Assembly (NCBI RefSeq): GCF_001698125.1
Contig: NZ_CP013854.1
Span: forward strand, 2,666,001-2,730,000
Reading direction: 5' to 3'
From: Pseudonocardia sp. HH130630-07
Lineage (GTDB): Bacteria; Actinomycetota; Actinomycetes; Mycobacteriales; Pseudonocardiaceae
Length of the DNA stretch: 64,000 nucleotides
This document shows positions 20,779 to 29,399 of the stretch, in pieces. Each line of letters starts with the position of its first letter. Within the stretch, counting starts at the first letter, position 1. The notes under the pieces are model-generated. The model saw nothing but the letters and a program-made list of their open reading frames with translations. It was not told where the DNA came from and made no database searches. A program made the translations under genes and the position numbers.

Positions 20779-20845
20779 GGCGGACACCTTGCCGCCCGGG
20801 CACCGCCCGTGTAGTGGACGAATCGGAGAGCCGTACCCTGGTGAC

Positions 20846-22237
20846 GTGAGCCTCAGACTTCTCGACAGCGCGACCAGGGAGCAGCGTGCCTTCACGCCGC
20901 TGCGGGCCGGAGCCGTGTCGATCTACGTCTGTGGCGCCACCCCGCAGGGCCTGCCGCACATAGGTCACGTCCGGTCCAGCCTGAACTACGACGTGCTGCG
21001 CCGCTGGCTCTCCCACGCCGGCTACGACGTCACGCTCGTCCGCAACATCACCGACATCGACGACAAGATCCTGCGCAAGTCCGAGGCGGCGGGCCGGCCG
21101 TGGTGGGAGTGGGCCACCACGCACGAGCGGGCCTTCACCGCCGCGTACGACGCGCTGGGCTGCCTGCCGCCGTCGGTCGAGCCGCGCGCCACCGGGCACA
21201 TCACCCAGATGACCGAGCTGGTCGAGCGCCTGATCGACCGTGGGCACGCCTACCCGGCTGGTGGGGACGTCTACTTCGCCGTCCGCACCCTCGGCGACTA
21301 CGGCGCGCTCTCCGGGCAGAAGGTGGACGACGTCCACCAGGGCGAGGGCGAGCCGGGCGCCAAGCGGGACCCGCTGGACTTCACGCTCTGGAAGGCCGCG
21401 AAGCCCGGCGAGCCGAGCTGGCCCACCCCGTGGGGCGCCGGGCGTCCCGGCTGGCACCTGGAGTGCTCGGCGATGGCCACCGCCTACCTCGGGCCGGAGT
21501 TCGACATCCACGGCGGCGGCCTGGACCTGGTCTTCCCGCACCACGAGAACGAGCGTGCCCAGTCGCACGCCGCGGGGGACCCGTTCGCCCGGTTCTGGCT
21601 GCACAACGCGTGGGTCACCATGGGCGGCGAGAAGATGTCGAAGTCGCTGGGCAACACGCTCGCGATCGAGGCACTGCTGGAGCGGGTCCGCCCGGCCGAG
21701 CTGCGGTACTACCTGGTCGGCCCGCACTACCGGTCGGCGATCGAGTACTCCGACGCTGCGCTGGACGAGGCTGTCGCCGCGTACCGGCGGATCGAGTCGT
21801 TCGTGAACCGGGTGCGGGAGCGGTACGGGCTGCCGGAGCCGTCGCCGAAGGTGCCCGCCGAGTTCGCGGCGGCGCTGGACGACGACCTGGGCACCCCGCT
21901 GGCCCTCGGTGCCGTGCACAAGCTGGTGCGGGAGGGCAACTCCGCGCTGGACGCCGGCGACGGCGCGACGGCGTCGCGGGCCGCGTCCTGCGTGCGGGCG
22001 ATGACCGGTGTGCTCGGCCTGGACCCGCTGGCCCACGGCGACGCGGCCGACGGCGCCGGCGACGCGGCCCGGCAGGCGCTCGGCGCCCTCGTCGAGTCGA
22101 TGCTGGAGCGCAGGCAGGCCGCACGGGCCGACCGTGACTTCGCCACCGCGGACCGGCTCCGCGACGAACTCCTCGCTGCCGGGGTCGCCGTCGAGGACGG
22201 CGCCGGTGGCTCCACCTGGACGTTGAAGGACGCGTAG
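20846..22237 (+). CDS. cysS: Cysteinyl-tRNA synthetase
   Basis: Charges tRNA-Cys. The 463-residue class I synthetase has the zinc Cys in YVCG (near 29), HIGH at 38-41 and KMSKS near 263-267, plus the [14 protein letters not shown] zinc and binding segment. The GTG at 20846 places the conserved N-terminus 13-30 residues before the first motifs; an ATG at 20777 is out of character for the family. It is followed 5 bp later by rlmB, probably in one operon. Confidence 0.96.
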   Translation: MSLRLLDSATREQRAFTPLRAGAVSIYVCGATPQGLPHIGHVRSSLNYDVLRRWLSHAGYDVTLVRNITDIDDKILRKSEAAGRPWWEWATTHERAFTAAYDALGCLPPSVEPRATGHITQMTELVERLIDRGHAYPAGGDVYFAVRTLGDYGALSGQKVDDVHQGEGEPGAKRDPLDFTLWKAAKPGEPSWPTPWGAGRPGWHLECSAMATAYLGPEFDIHGGGLDLVFPHHENERAQSHAAGDPFARFWLHNAWVTMGGEKMSKSLGNTLAIEALLERVRPAELRYYLVGPHYRSAIEYSDAALDEAVAAYRRIESFVNRVRERYGLPEPSPKVPAEFAAALDDDLGTPLALGAVHKLVREGNSALDAGDGATASRAASCVRAMTGVLGLDPLAHGDAADGAGDAARQALGALVESMLERRQAARADRDFATADRLRDELLAAGVAVEDGAGGSTWTLKDA

Positions 22238-22242
22238 GACTG

Positions 22243-23220
22243 ATGGCAGGAAATTCCAAGCGGCGCGGCGCGATCCGCAAGGACGGCACGAAGAAGGGCA
22301 TGGTCATCGGATCCGGTGGCCAGCCCCGGCGTGCCCTGCGTGGCAAGGGCCCGACCCCGCCCGGCGAGCTGCGGCCGGGACACCCGAAGCAGAAGGCCGC
22401 GGCCCGCCGGGCCGCCCAGACCGACCAGCAGCAGCGCCGCCGTCCGGTCGCCGGGCGGCGGGGCGACGGCGACGGCCCGGAGACCGTGCTGGGGCGCAAC
22501 CCGGTGGTCGAGTGCCTGCGGGCCGGTGTCCCGTCGACCGCGCTGTACGTGGCGACCGGGGTGTCGGCCGACGAGCGGGTGACCGAGGCCGTCGCGCTGG
22601 CCGCCGAGCAGGGCATCTCGATCCTCGAGGTGCCGCGCAACGACCTCGACCGGATCAGCGGGGGCGCGCTGCACCAGGGGCTCGCGCTGCAGGTGCCGCC
22701 GTACTCCTACGCGCACCCGGACGACCTGCTCGAGGCCGCGGCCCACACGAACCGCCCGGCCCTGGCCGTCGCGCTCGACGGGGTGACCGACCCGCGCAAC
22801 CTGGGGGCGGTCGTCCGGTCGGTGGGGGCGTTCGGCGGGCACGGCGTGGTCGTCCCGCAGCGGCGGGCCGCCGGCATGACCGCGGTCGCCTGGCGGACCT
22901 CGGCCGGGACCGCCGCGCGCGTCCCGGTGGCCCGGGTGACGAACCTGACCCGCACGCTGCGCGAGTACGCCTCGGCCGGGCTGATGGTCGCCGGGCTGGC
23001 CGCCGACGGCGACGTCTCGCTGGACGAGTTCGACCTGGCCACCGGGCCGCTGGTCGTCGTGACCGGGTCCGAGGGCAAGGGCCTGTCCCGGCTGGTCCGT
23101 GAGACCTGCGACGTCACGGTGTCGATCCCGCTGGCCGGGGCGGTCGAGTCGCTGAACGCCTCGGTCGCCACCGGCGTGGTGCTGGCCGAGGTGGCCCGCC
23201 GGCGGCGCGCCGCGCGCTGA
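22243..23220 (+). CDS. rlmB: 23S rRNA (guanosine-2'-O)-methyltransferase RlmB/TrmH family
   Basis: SpoU-type methyltransferase that probably modifies a conserved guanosine (E. coli G2251) of 23S rRNA. The 325-residue product has a long basic N-terminal extension (1-75, Lys/Arg-rich) typical of actinobacterial RlmB, an N-terminal substrate domain and the three knot motifs: [26 protein letters not shown] and [14 protein letters not shown]. It lies 5 bp after cysS, as in mycobacteria (Rv3579c). Confidence 0.94.
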   Translation: MAGNSKRRGAIRKDGTKKGMVIGSGGQPRRALRGKGPTPPGELRPGHPKQKAAARRAAQTDQQQRRRPVAGRRGDGDGPETVLGRNPVVECLRAGVPSTALYVATGVSADERVTEAVALAAEQGISILEVPRNDLDRISGGALHQGLALQVPPYSYAHPDDLLEAAAHTNRPALAVALDGVTDPRNLGAVVRSVGAFGGHGVVVPQRRAAGMTAVAWRTSAGTAARVPVARVTNLTRTLREYASAGLMVAGLAADGDVSLDEFDLATGPLVVVTGSEGKGLSRLVRETCDVTVSIPLAGAVESLNASVATGVVLAEVARRRRAAR

Positions 23221-23599
23221 CGGCGAGGCGCCGGGAACGGGAGAATCAGTCGTACTTCGCGTGTACGGCTGAGACCGGTTCCCGGCCCGTACCGTCGACG
23301 TGAACCATCTCTTCCGCGTGGTGAGCTGGTCGTGCTGTTCGGCTGTCCTCGCGCAGCCGGGACGAACTCGTAGGTTCCCAGGCGCCAGTCGTCCCGGGCG
23401 GAGACGTCAGGACCTTCCCACCTCGACCGATGGTCTTTGCCCGGCCGCTTCAGGCGGACCGCCGGTAAGGGGCCGGGCGTACGGCACCGTTGTGCAGTTG
23501 TCCCCGGCAGCCGGGCGCACCTCCGACAATGCCCGACCGTATTGCATTCCCATCGCTCGCTCTCTAGAGTTCTACTTTCGCTCGTGCTCTGGAGGAGCC
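23221..23599. other. Spacer before the broken toxin-like gene
   Basis: This 379-bp stretch has no credible gene. Its last 70 bp become AT-rich around 23560-23580 and probably contain the promoter of the gene starting at 23600. The ribosome binding site GGAGGAG lies at 23591-23597. Confidence 0.5.
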
Positions 23600-23700
23600 A
23601 TGATTGGGTCTCGTCCCCCTGTCGCCCTGACTGTCACGTTTGCTCTTGCCATGACTGCAGTAGTGTTCACGCAGAGTCCGGCGCAGCCCGATAATGCATT
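23600..23700 (+). pseudogene. Secreted toxin-like protein, N-terminal piece 1 (signal peptide)
   Basis: An ATG at 23600 follows the strong site GGAGGAG. It encodes a signal peptide (MIGSRP, then a hydrophobic run about 8-24, then a cleavage region QSPAQPDNA). The gene is cut after codon 33 by the IS at 23701. Removing the IS and one copy of the ATT duplication joins this piece in frame to 24690, and later to 30216. The total would be about 287 codons. The broken gene still has its own start signals. Confidence 0.75.
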
Positions 23701-24686
23701 GAGCCTTTCCCAGTAGGTGCTGGTTGATCATGTGGTTCGGTCGTGCTCGACGTGGAGGAGAACGAGCGCGGCGGCGGTGATCGCGCCGATCCGCCAGGGG
23801 CAGAAGCTGACCCGACGCAGCGCCTTGAAGGTGGTCTTGAGCAGGGAGTTCCCGCGTTCGGCCACAGCCCTGACGGCGGAGTGCAGCGTGTTGACGGTGC
23901 GCTTGTCCTCCGACAGCCCACTGCCGGTGGGGGTCTTGAACGGGCAGGTCAGGCGGGTGTTCTCACCGTCGTAGCCGAGGTCGGCGAGCACGACGTGGGT
24001 GTCGTCGGTCCAGTCCTCGATCGCGTCGAGCAGGCCGGGGTGGCCGCGGGCGCAGGTGGTGTCGTGCTCGCGGCCCGGGCGCACCGGGGATGTCCACAAC
24101 GGCCACCCGTCAGGCGCGGTGAGGACCTGAACGTTCCCGCCGTGGACGTGGTGCTTGCCCGACCACCACAGATCCACTCCCGGGGTCGGTCCGGGAGTGC
24201 GGGAGCGGTCAGTGTGGATCACGGTGCCGTCGAGGTGAACGTGGGTGTGCCCGGCGGTGCGGGCCGCGAGCAGCGCGCCGGGCAGTCCAGGCGCGGCGGC
24301 GGCCAGGACGTCGATGCCTTCGTGCAGGTAGCGGTAGGTACTCGACAGGCTCAGCTGGTTGTCGGCGGCGAGCTGGGCGACCCGGGTGGCGTCGAGGAAC
24401 CAGCGCAGCACCAGCACCGCGTGGCGGTCACAGTCCAGCGCGCGGCGCCCGCGCCGGGTCCCGCGCCGGAGGCGTTCCTCGGCCAACAGTCGCGACAACA
24501 TGGACGCGGTGGGCTCCCCGATCGGGAGCACGGCGGTGTAGGTGACAGGATCGGGCACGCGGGACCTCGGTGGTGAGTCGATCTTTGAGCGGACCGACCT
24601 CTTCTACTGGGGTCCCGCCCCCTCGTTGAGCACCTCCACGTCACGGCGTGTCGCCGCCAGCCGCTCCCCACTACTGGGAAAGGCTC
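23701..24686 (-). mobile_element. IS5-family insertion sequence A (986 bp)
   Basis: Ends are perfect 16-bp inverted repeats GAGCCTTTCCCAGTAG (23701-23716 and 24671-24686). A 3-bp target duplication ATT flanks it (23698-23700 and 24687-24689). It carries one transposase gene on the minus strand. Both ends and the gene look intact, so it may be mobile. It interrupts a secreted protein gene, whose frame is restored by clean removal. Confidence 0.92.
23728..24558 (-). CDS. IS5-family transposase of element A
   Basis: The 276-residue DDE transposase has an N-terminal helix-turn-helix (about 40-75) and catalytic residues in HLDGTVI (Asp), VLADLGYDG (Asp) and VAERGNSLLK (Glu). This fits the DDE_Tnp_4 group of IS5. 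It starts at a GTG (24558). It is clearly more diverged from the other two transposases in the window than they are from each other. Confidence 0.92.
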   Translation of the reverse strand: MPDPVTYTAVLPIGEPTASMLSRLLAEERLRRGTRRGRRALDCDRHAVLVLRWFLDATRVAQLAADNQLSLSSTYRYLHEGIDVLAAAAPGLPGALLAARTAGHTHVHLDGTVIHTDRSRTPGPTPGVDLWWSGKHHVHGGNVQVLTAPDGWPLWTSPVRPGREHDTTCARGHPGLLDAIEDWTDDTHVVLADLGYDGENTRLTCPFKTPTGSGLSEDKRTVNTLHSAVRAVAERGNSLLKTTFKALRRVSFCPWRIGAITAAALVLLHVEHDRTT

Positions 24687-24827
24687 ATTGCGTGAAGTAG
24701 CTCAAGCGATCGATTTACAGTCGGAGCAGGCGACTCCCTTATCAGGCAGCTCTATCGTCCGTGCCGTGGCGACATCTTCCGGCACGGTCTCGTCTGTGAT
24801 GGCGTCCGAAGATGATCGCTTGACACT
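24687..24827 (+). pseudogene. Secreted toxin-like protein, piece 2
   Basis: This piece continues piece 1 in the same frame after removal of element A. It encodes 46 residues after the shared Leu codon (REVAQAIDL to DDRLTL), a Ser/Thr/Ala-rich mature N-terminus. It ends at the ACT target sequence (24825-24827) of the next element. Continuation in frame at 30216 gives LTLRLPGA, which fits the middle domain of actinobacterial secreted proteins of this kind. It has no function on its own. Confidence 0.7.
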
Positions 24828-24992
24828 GAGCCTTTTTCAACCTGACCAGCGAGCTTCTGCGTCAGGAGATCGCGAAGGTTGCAGCGCAACTGCTCTGACC
24901 ACAGCTGCACAGGTCACCGGCTCGCCAGCTCGGCGTCTGCACCCACACAACCAGGCCCCTGAGCTGCCGGAACGGCAGGTTGAAAAAGGCTC
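24828..24992. mobile_element. 165-bp MITE-like element
   Basis: Perfect 17-bp inverted ends (24828-24844 and 24976-24992) resemble those of IS element C. There is no coding sequence. ACT is found on both sides (24825-24827 and 24993-24995). It could have been moved by the transposase of an element C-type IS. The right flank is ISAs1 sequence and the left flank is toxin-gene sequence, so at least one side has been rearranged. Confidence 0.75.
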
Positions 24993-25226
24993 ACTGGCAG
25001 ATCGAGAACGCGCTGCACTGGGTCCGCGACGTCACCTTCGCCGAGGACCACTCCACCATCCGAACCGTTGCCGGACCCCAGGTCATGGCCTCGCTCCGGA
25101 ACCTGGTGATCAGCCTGCACCGCCTCGCCGGAGCCACCAACATCGCCGCCGCAGTACGACATCACAGCCGCGACGCGCTGCGCCCCCTCCGACTACTCAA
25201 GATCATCTGACTTTGCCGACCCCCTG
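24993..25226 (+). pseudogene. ISAs1-family transposase remnant A (C-terminal end)
   Basis: Codes for the last 70 or so residues of an ISAs1-type DDE transposase (HWQIENALHWVRDVTF, then a VRT-PQVMASLRN stretch), ending at TGA 25208-25210. The likely IS right end, GACTTTGCCGACCCCCTG, follows. The 5' part of the element is gone. Confidence 0.75.
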
Positions 25227-25442
25227 GACTGCACTGGGTCCGCGACGTGTCCTTCGACGAGGACCGCTCGGCAGTGCGAACAGCGGCCGGGCCGCAGATC
25301 ATGGCCGCGCTGCGGAACCCGGCCATCACCGCGCTACGGCTGGCCGGGGTCACCAACGTCGCCGCCGCGCTACGCCAGCACGCCCGCGACGCCCTCCGTA
25401 CCCTGACCAGTTACAGGATCACGTGACTTTGCCGGGACCCTG
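25227..25442 (+). pseudogene. ISAs1-family transposase remnant B (C-terminal end)
   Basis: A second, different ISAs1 3' end directly follows remnant A. It codes LHWVRDVSFDEDRS through an AALRNPAI segment to TGA at 25424-25426, then the terminal GACTTTGCCGGGACCCTG. The two remnants share the break point at the HW(V)RDV codons, suggesting recombination or nested insertion between related copies. Confidence 0.7.
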
Positions 25443-25517
25443 GGTGTCCGGCGGGTCCTCGGGAGATTTCTGGTGTGGTCACAGGTTTGTTTCAGGGTCA
25501 TGTCGCACAGTCAGACT

Positions 25518-27029
25518 ATGAACCGAGTATGGGCTGGGCTCTGGAGACGAGCTGACGGACGGACCTCTACCAGGGATGAAGCTGTGGCTTCTGATCGGTC
25601 TGGTCCGAGGGTGCCCGGGGATTGTTCTGTGCATGGCGATGGTGGCGAGCTGGGGGTGACATCTGGAGTCGATACCGGCTGCGAGACGTTTTCAGATCAG
25701 CCACCGCGGCGCGAAGTTTCTGCGAGTCCTGCGGGCTCGACACAGAACTTGGGCAGCCCGCCGAACTCGGTGTATCCGCTTTCCCCGACGCCAGTACCGG
25801 CCTTCAAGCTGCCCCGCCGTTTCGGCGCCGGGCTGGTCGCAGTGATGGTGGCTGCCGGTCTGATCGGTGGGGGTGCCGGTTTCGGTGGTGCCTATGCCGC
25901 CCTCGGTACGACAGGGTCGGCACCGCTGTCGAGCGTCGCCAACTCCGGCGCTTCAGCCCAGGTTGGGAATGGCACAATCGCTGGCGCAGCCGCCGCGATC
26001 GCTCCCAGCACCGTCGACATCAGAGTCCGCGCGGCTCAGGGCACGATCGAGGGATCGGGGGTGGTCCTCACCAGTGACGGCGCGGTCCTCACCAACAACC
26101 ACCTCCTTACCCGCGCCGGCAGCGAGATCAGCGTGTCGACCGCCGACGGCACCCGCTACCGTGCAAAGGTCGTCGGTACCTCCCCGAGCTACGACCTGGC
26201 TGTTATCCGTCTTTTAGGAGCGTCGAACCTGAAGGCCGCCACGTTCGGTGAGGCCAGCAGTGTCCAGGTCGGCCAGCAGGTTGTTGCCACCGGCTCGCCG
26301 CAGGGTCTGTCCGGTACCGTCACCGCGGGCATCGTGTCGGCCTTGAACCGGACTGTCACCGCAGGTGATGGCGGCGGTACTCGGGTCGTCTATAATGGGC
26401 TGCAGACCGATGCCCCAATCAACCGGGGTAACTCGGGCGGCCCGCTGGTGAACCTTGCCGGCCAAGTCATCGGGATCAACTCCGCGATAGCCACAACAGG
26501 GCGTAGCCCCGGCTCGATCGGGCTCGGCTTCGCGGTGCCGGTGAACACCGCCAAGCGGGTCGCTCAGGAACTCATGTCTAGCGGGGTCGCGACCAAGCCT
26601 CAACTGGGAGTTCAAGGCACAGCGTCGCCCGCCCGCCACGCCGAGAACAGCACCAGCAACAAAGCTGAAACGAGCAGTGAAGCTGGCGGCGCACGAGTCG
26701 ACACGGTCCAGTCCGGGACCCCGGCTGCGACCGCGGGCGTGAAGACCGGCGACGTTATCACCAAGATCGACAACTATCCGGTCGCCGACTTTGAGGATTT
26801 GATCGCGCGGGTCGGGAACTTCACCCCTGGCCAGCAAGTCACACTGACCATCGGTAGCAACGCCCGCCAGGTCCCGGTAAAGCTCGGCAACGTCCAGGAC
26901 ACCGAGACCGCGAATGTGCAGACAGGACCCAGGACCACACCTGAAAACCCCGGTTGGGGCATCCCAGACCACCCGAGAGGGCCCGGCCTGTTCGGTGTCG
27001 ACCCCTTCCGCACGAGGAGCTACCTGTGA
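25518..27029 (+). CDS. S1C-family (HtrA/DegP-like) serine protease with PDZ domain
   Basis: The product (about 503 residues from the ATG at 25518; start uncertain) has a cytoplasmic Pro/Ser-rich N-terminus, one transmembrane helix (about residues 100-125, FGAGLVAVMVAAGLIGGG), a trypsin-like domain with His near 195 (TNNHLL), Asp near 224 (SYDLAV) and Ser near 305 (GNSGGP), and a C-terminal PDZ domain. It is a membrane-anchored envelope protease of actinobacterial HtrA/PepD type. It lies as cargo between transposons and its DNA is less GC-rich than the core genes. The true start may be downstream, since no good ribosome binding site precedes 25518. Confidence 0.85.
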   Translation: MNRVWAGLWRRADGRTSTRDEAVASDRSGPRVPGDCSVHGDGGELGVTSGVDTGCETFSDQPPRREVSASPAGSTQNLGSPPNSVYPLSPTPVPAFKLPRRFGAGLVAVMVAAGLIGGGAGFGGAYAALGTTGSAPLSSVANSGASAQVGNGTIAGAAAAIAPSTVDIRVRAAQGTIEGSGVVLTSDGAVLTNNHLLTRAGSEISVSTADGTRYRAKVVGTSPSYDLAVIRLLGASNLKAATFGEASSVQVGQQVVATGSPQGLSGTVTAGIVSALNRTVTAGDGGGTRVVYNGLQTDAPINRGNSGGPLVNLAGQVIGINSAIATTGRSPGSIGLGFAVPVNTAKRVAQELMSSGVATKPQLGVQGTASPARHAENSTSNKAETSSEAGGARVDTVQSGTPAATAGVKTGDVITKIDNYPVADFEDLIARVGNFTPGQQVTLTIGSNARQVPVKLGNVQDTETANVQTGPRTTPENPGWGIPDHPRGPGLFGVDPFRTRSYL

Positions 27030-27100
27030 GGAGTCCGACTCCCGTGGCCCTTGAGCCGCGGGGACCCCATATTGCCCGACTACCGCGCCAGTGATTCGGT

Positions 27101-28252
27101 ATGCCCAACGTGTCTAGTGACGACCGGATCGAGACCCTGGATGTGCTGCGTGGGATCGCGATTGTCGGTACCCTTGCCAGCAATATCTGGATCTTTACGA
27201 TCAACGTCGGCTCTGCAGCCACCCCTCTCCTCCCAGACTGGATCGGCGAGGTTTCCCAGTGGCTGCCAAACGGCAAGTTCCTCGGCCTGCTGACGATCAT
27301 GTTCGGGATCGGGCTGGAGATCCAGCGCCAGTCCGCTCTCCGGGGCGGACGGACCTGGCCAGGGACCTACCCAGTCCGCGCCGGGCTGCTCTTCCTCGAC
27401 GGACTCATCAACTACGTCTTTGTGGTCCAATTCGATGTCCTACGGGCCTACGCGGTCACTGGCCTACTCGTCGCGTTCCTGCTCCTGACTAGCGATCGAG
27501 TGCAATGGTGGCTGATCAGTGTGTTCTTCGCACTGCACCTGACCGTGCTCGTCCTCACATCCTCGCTCACGGTGCCCCCCAGGGGCGAGGCGCTATCGCT
27601 CCCGGAGCTGTCCCGGGCCGCCCGCGTCCCCACCGAAGACGGCGGCTACTGGTCGCTGGTCAACTCAAACATCCGCAATATCGGCAACGCTTTCACAATA
27701 TACTCTGAGTTCTCCACGATCCTGCTGATGGGGATTCCGCTGTTCCTGCTCGGCGGGAAGCTCTACCGGGCCGGGATCTTCAGGACGGAGGGCGTTCAGC
27801 TGCGCCGATGGCTCATCGTCATCGGACTGGTGGTCGCACTGCCGGTGGACTTCGTACTCGGCACTTATGACGGCGGCACCCTTAGTAGCTACTCCCGCTA
27901 CGGTACCGCCCCGCTGGTCGCTCTCGGTATCCTGGCGGCGGTCGCCCAATTCTATCAGCACCGAGCTCCCGGCCGATTCGCCCACGCACTCGGCCGAGTC
28001 GGGACGATGGCACTCAGCTGTTACCTACTCCAGAACGTCCTCGGCGTCGTGCTCGAACGAACCATTTTCCAGAGCAATGTAGTGCGTACTGTGGACCCGG
28101 TACTCGGTACCTATGCCGTGTTCGCGGCAATCTCGGGAATTCTACTGGCGTTCGCCGCGCTGTGGCTTCGCTGGCGTCGTCGCGGCCCGATCGAGTACCT
28201 CTGGGTGGCCTCGTTCAAATTACTCGTGCGTGAGCGTCGGGCAGATTCGTAA
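27101..28252 (+). CDS. DUF418 family integral membrane protein
   Basis: The 383-residue protein has the DUF418/YeiB layout: an N-terminal LDVLRGIAIVGTLASN segment, about 8-9 transmembrane helices and a C-terminal region ending in GPIEYLW, which is the typical DUF418 closing motif. The family is related to acyltransferase/heparan-N-acetyltransferase-like membrane proteins; function unknown. It starts 71 bp after the HtrA gene on the same strand, with similar lower GC, so the two probably moved together. Confidence 0.9.
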   Translation: MPNVSSDDRIETLDVLRGIAIVGTLASNIWIFTINVGSAATPLLPDWIGEVSQWLPNGKFLGLLTIMFGIGLEIQRQSALRGGRTWPGTYPVRAGLLFLDGLINYVFVVQFDVLRAYAVTGLLVAFLLLTSDRVQWWLISVFFALHLTVLVLTSSLTVPPRGEALSLPELSRAARVPTEDGGYWSLVNSNIRNIGNAFTIYSEFSTILLMGIPLFLLGGKLYRAGIFRTEGVQLRRWLIVIGLVVALPVDFVLGTYDGGTLSSYSRYGTAPLVALGILAAVAQFYQHRAPGRFAHALGRVGTMALSCYLLQNVLGVVLERTIFQSNVVRTVDPVLGTYAVFAAISGILLAFAALWLRWRRRGPIEYLWVASFKLLVRERRADS

Positions 28253-28352
28253 CCATCCAGGTCAGCAGGTCACGGGTGCTGTCCAGAGCAGAGGGTTGGC
28301 AAAGCCAGGCCTGACTCGGGACAACTGGTCAGTGAACTCTTTCCACTTGGCG

Positions 28353-29147
28353 TCAGCCAGCGAGGATGAGGGTCTGGATCGCGTTGACCAGCGCGGTGGT
28401 CCGCTGCGGGCAGCACCGGATCTTCCGCAGAATCTTCCAGCTCTTGAACATCGCGTTCGCGCGTTCACCGGGGCCGCGTTGCGCTGCGTGGGCGGCGTTG
28501 ACCTCCCGCTGACTCGGTGAGAGCCGTCGGCGCTCGCCGGTGTCGCGATCGGCGGGTCGGCGTCGCTGTGGGAGGTGGAACATCGCACCGGCACCGCGGT
28601 ATCCGCTGTCGGCGACCACCTGCACCCCGGCGACGGTGAGGGCGTCGATGATCCCGTGTTCGCGGGCGGCACCCATGTCATGCCGCGCACCGGGCAACGC
28701 CGGCGACGCCCAGACCAGACGACCGGCCGGGTTGCTGATGACCTGCACGTTCATGCCGTGGCACTTCCACTTCCCCGAGTAGTACGGGCGGTCGCGCCCC
28801 GAGGCCATGGCGACCCGGTCGATCCGCAGCAAGGTGCCGTCGAGGATCACGAACGCCTTCCGCCGCGCGACCGCGATCGCCTCGGTCAGGTTCGGTGCCG
28901 CGGCGGCGAGGACGTCGATCGCTTCGCGGATGTAGCGGAACGCCGTGGTGGTGCCGACCCCGAAACCAGCGGCGAGGTCGGGGTAGGTCTCGCCCTTGCG
29001 CAGGTGCGCCAGGGCGAGCAGGGCGTGACGACCGATCGGGAGGCGCCGCCAGCGAGTACCGCGCTGGTTGCGGCTGCGCTGAAGGGCGTTGGTCAAGGTG
29101 ATCAGCGCGCGAGTGGACACCGACAGCGCGGACGGGTAGGAAAGCAC
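28353..29147 (-). CDS. IS5-family transposase of element B
   Basis: The 264-residue DDE transposase has catalytic residues in VILDGTLLRIDR (Asp), VVADSGYRG (Asp) and GPGERANAMFK (Glu), and is closely related to that of element C. The GTG at 29147 is chosen because AGGAG lies 6 bases upstream. That Shine-Dalgarno is within one arm of an 11-bp inverted repeat (29150-29160 with 29194-29204), which would hide it in a longer transcript. Confidence 0.93.
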   Translation of the reverse strand: MLSYPSALSVSTRALITLTNALQRSRNQRGTRWRRLPIGRHALLALAHLRKGETYPDLAAGFGVGTTTAFRYIREAIDVLAAAAPNLTEAIAVARRKAFVILDGTLLRIDRVAMASGRDRPYYSGKWKCHGMNVQVISNPAGRLVWASPALPGARHDMGAAREHGIIDALTVAGVQVVADSGYRGAGAMFHLPQRRRPADRDTGERRRLSPSQREVNAAHAAQRGPGERANAMFKSWKILRKIRCCPQRTTALVNAIQTLILAG

Positions 29148-29149
29148 CG

Positions 29150-29204
29150 GAGCTCCTGGTGGACAACGAGTTGATCTAGACAATCACTCGTCTACCAGGA
29201 GCTC
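29150..29204 (-). promoter_or_regulatory. Hairpin covering the transposase ribosome binding site (element B)
   Basis: Arms 29150-29160 (GAGCTCCTGGT on the plus strand) and 29194-29204 are perfectly complementary. On the mRNA strand the downstream arm includes the AGGAG of the transposase gene. The same layout exists in element C. It probably blocks translation from read-through transcripts, as known for IS10 and IS50. Confidence 0.6.
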
Positions 29205-29340
29205 TTCTAGTTTCCGGGCCGCCACGCCGCGACCCCGCCGACCTCGTGACTGTCAGGTTGGAAAGGGTTCAGTGAGCCTTTGCCAACCTGGTGTTGGGGC
29301 TGGTCAGAGCCTGTGCGGCGTGGCGTGCCCTCGAATGGGT

Positions 29341-29396
29341 GAAGCTCCTGGTAGACGGGCGATTGCTGAGATCGAAACCGTCCAACCAGGAGCTTC
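29341..29396 (+). promoter_or_regulatory. Hairpin covering the transposase ribosome binding site (element C)
   Basis: GAAGCTCCTGGT (29341-29352) pairs with ACCAGGAGCTTC (29385-29396), which contains the AGGAG 7 bases before the GTG start at 29400. Conserved in layout with element B, so it is likely functional. Confidence 0.6.
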
Positions 29397-29399
29397 AAG

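Larger units (their letters stand above)
28334..29270 (-). mobile_element. IS5-family insertion sequence B (937 bp)
   Basis: Terminal inverted repeats start GAAC-C-TTTCCA (left GAACTCTTTCCA, right GAACCCTTTCCA inward; 11 of 12 match). The 3-bp duplication AGT is at 28331-28333 and 29271-29273. It is inserted directly against the left tip of element C: after the second AGT, element C begins. One intact minus-strand transposase gene. Confidence 0.88.

Noticed and set aside
24993-24995. Taking ACT beside the MITE right end as proof of a simple MITE insertion
   Set aside because: Left and right flanks come from different genes, and CACTGG is natural ISAs1 coding sequence, so the match may be chance or reflect an earlier site.
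24688-25521. One 277-codon frame across the MITE and ISAs1 remnants
   Set aside because: Only its first 46 residues are real (toxin piece 2); the rest is read out of frame through transposon DNA.
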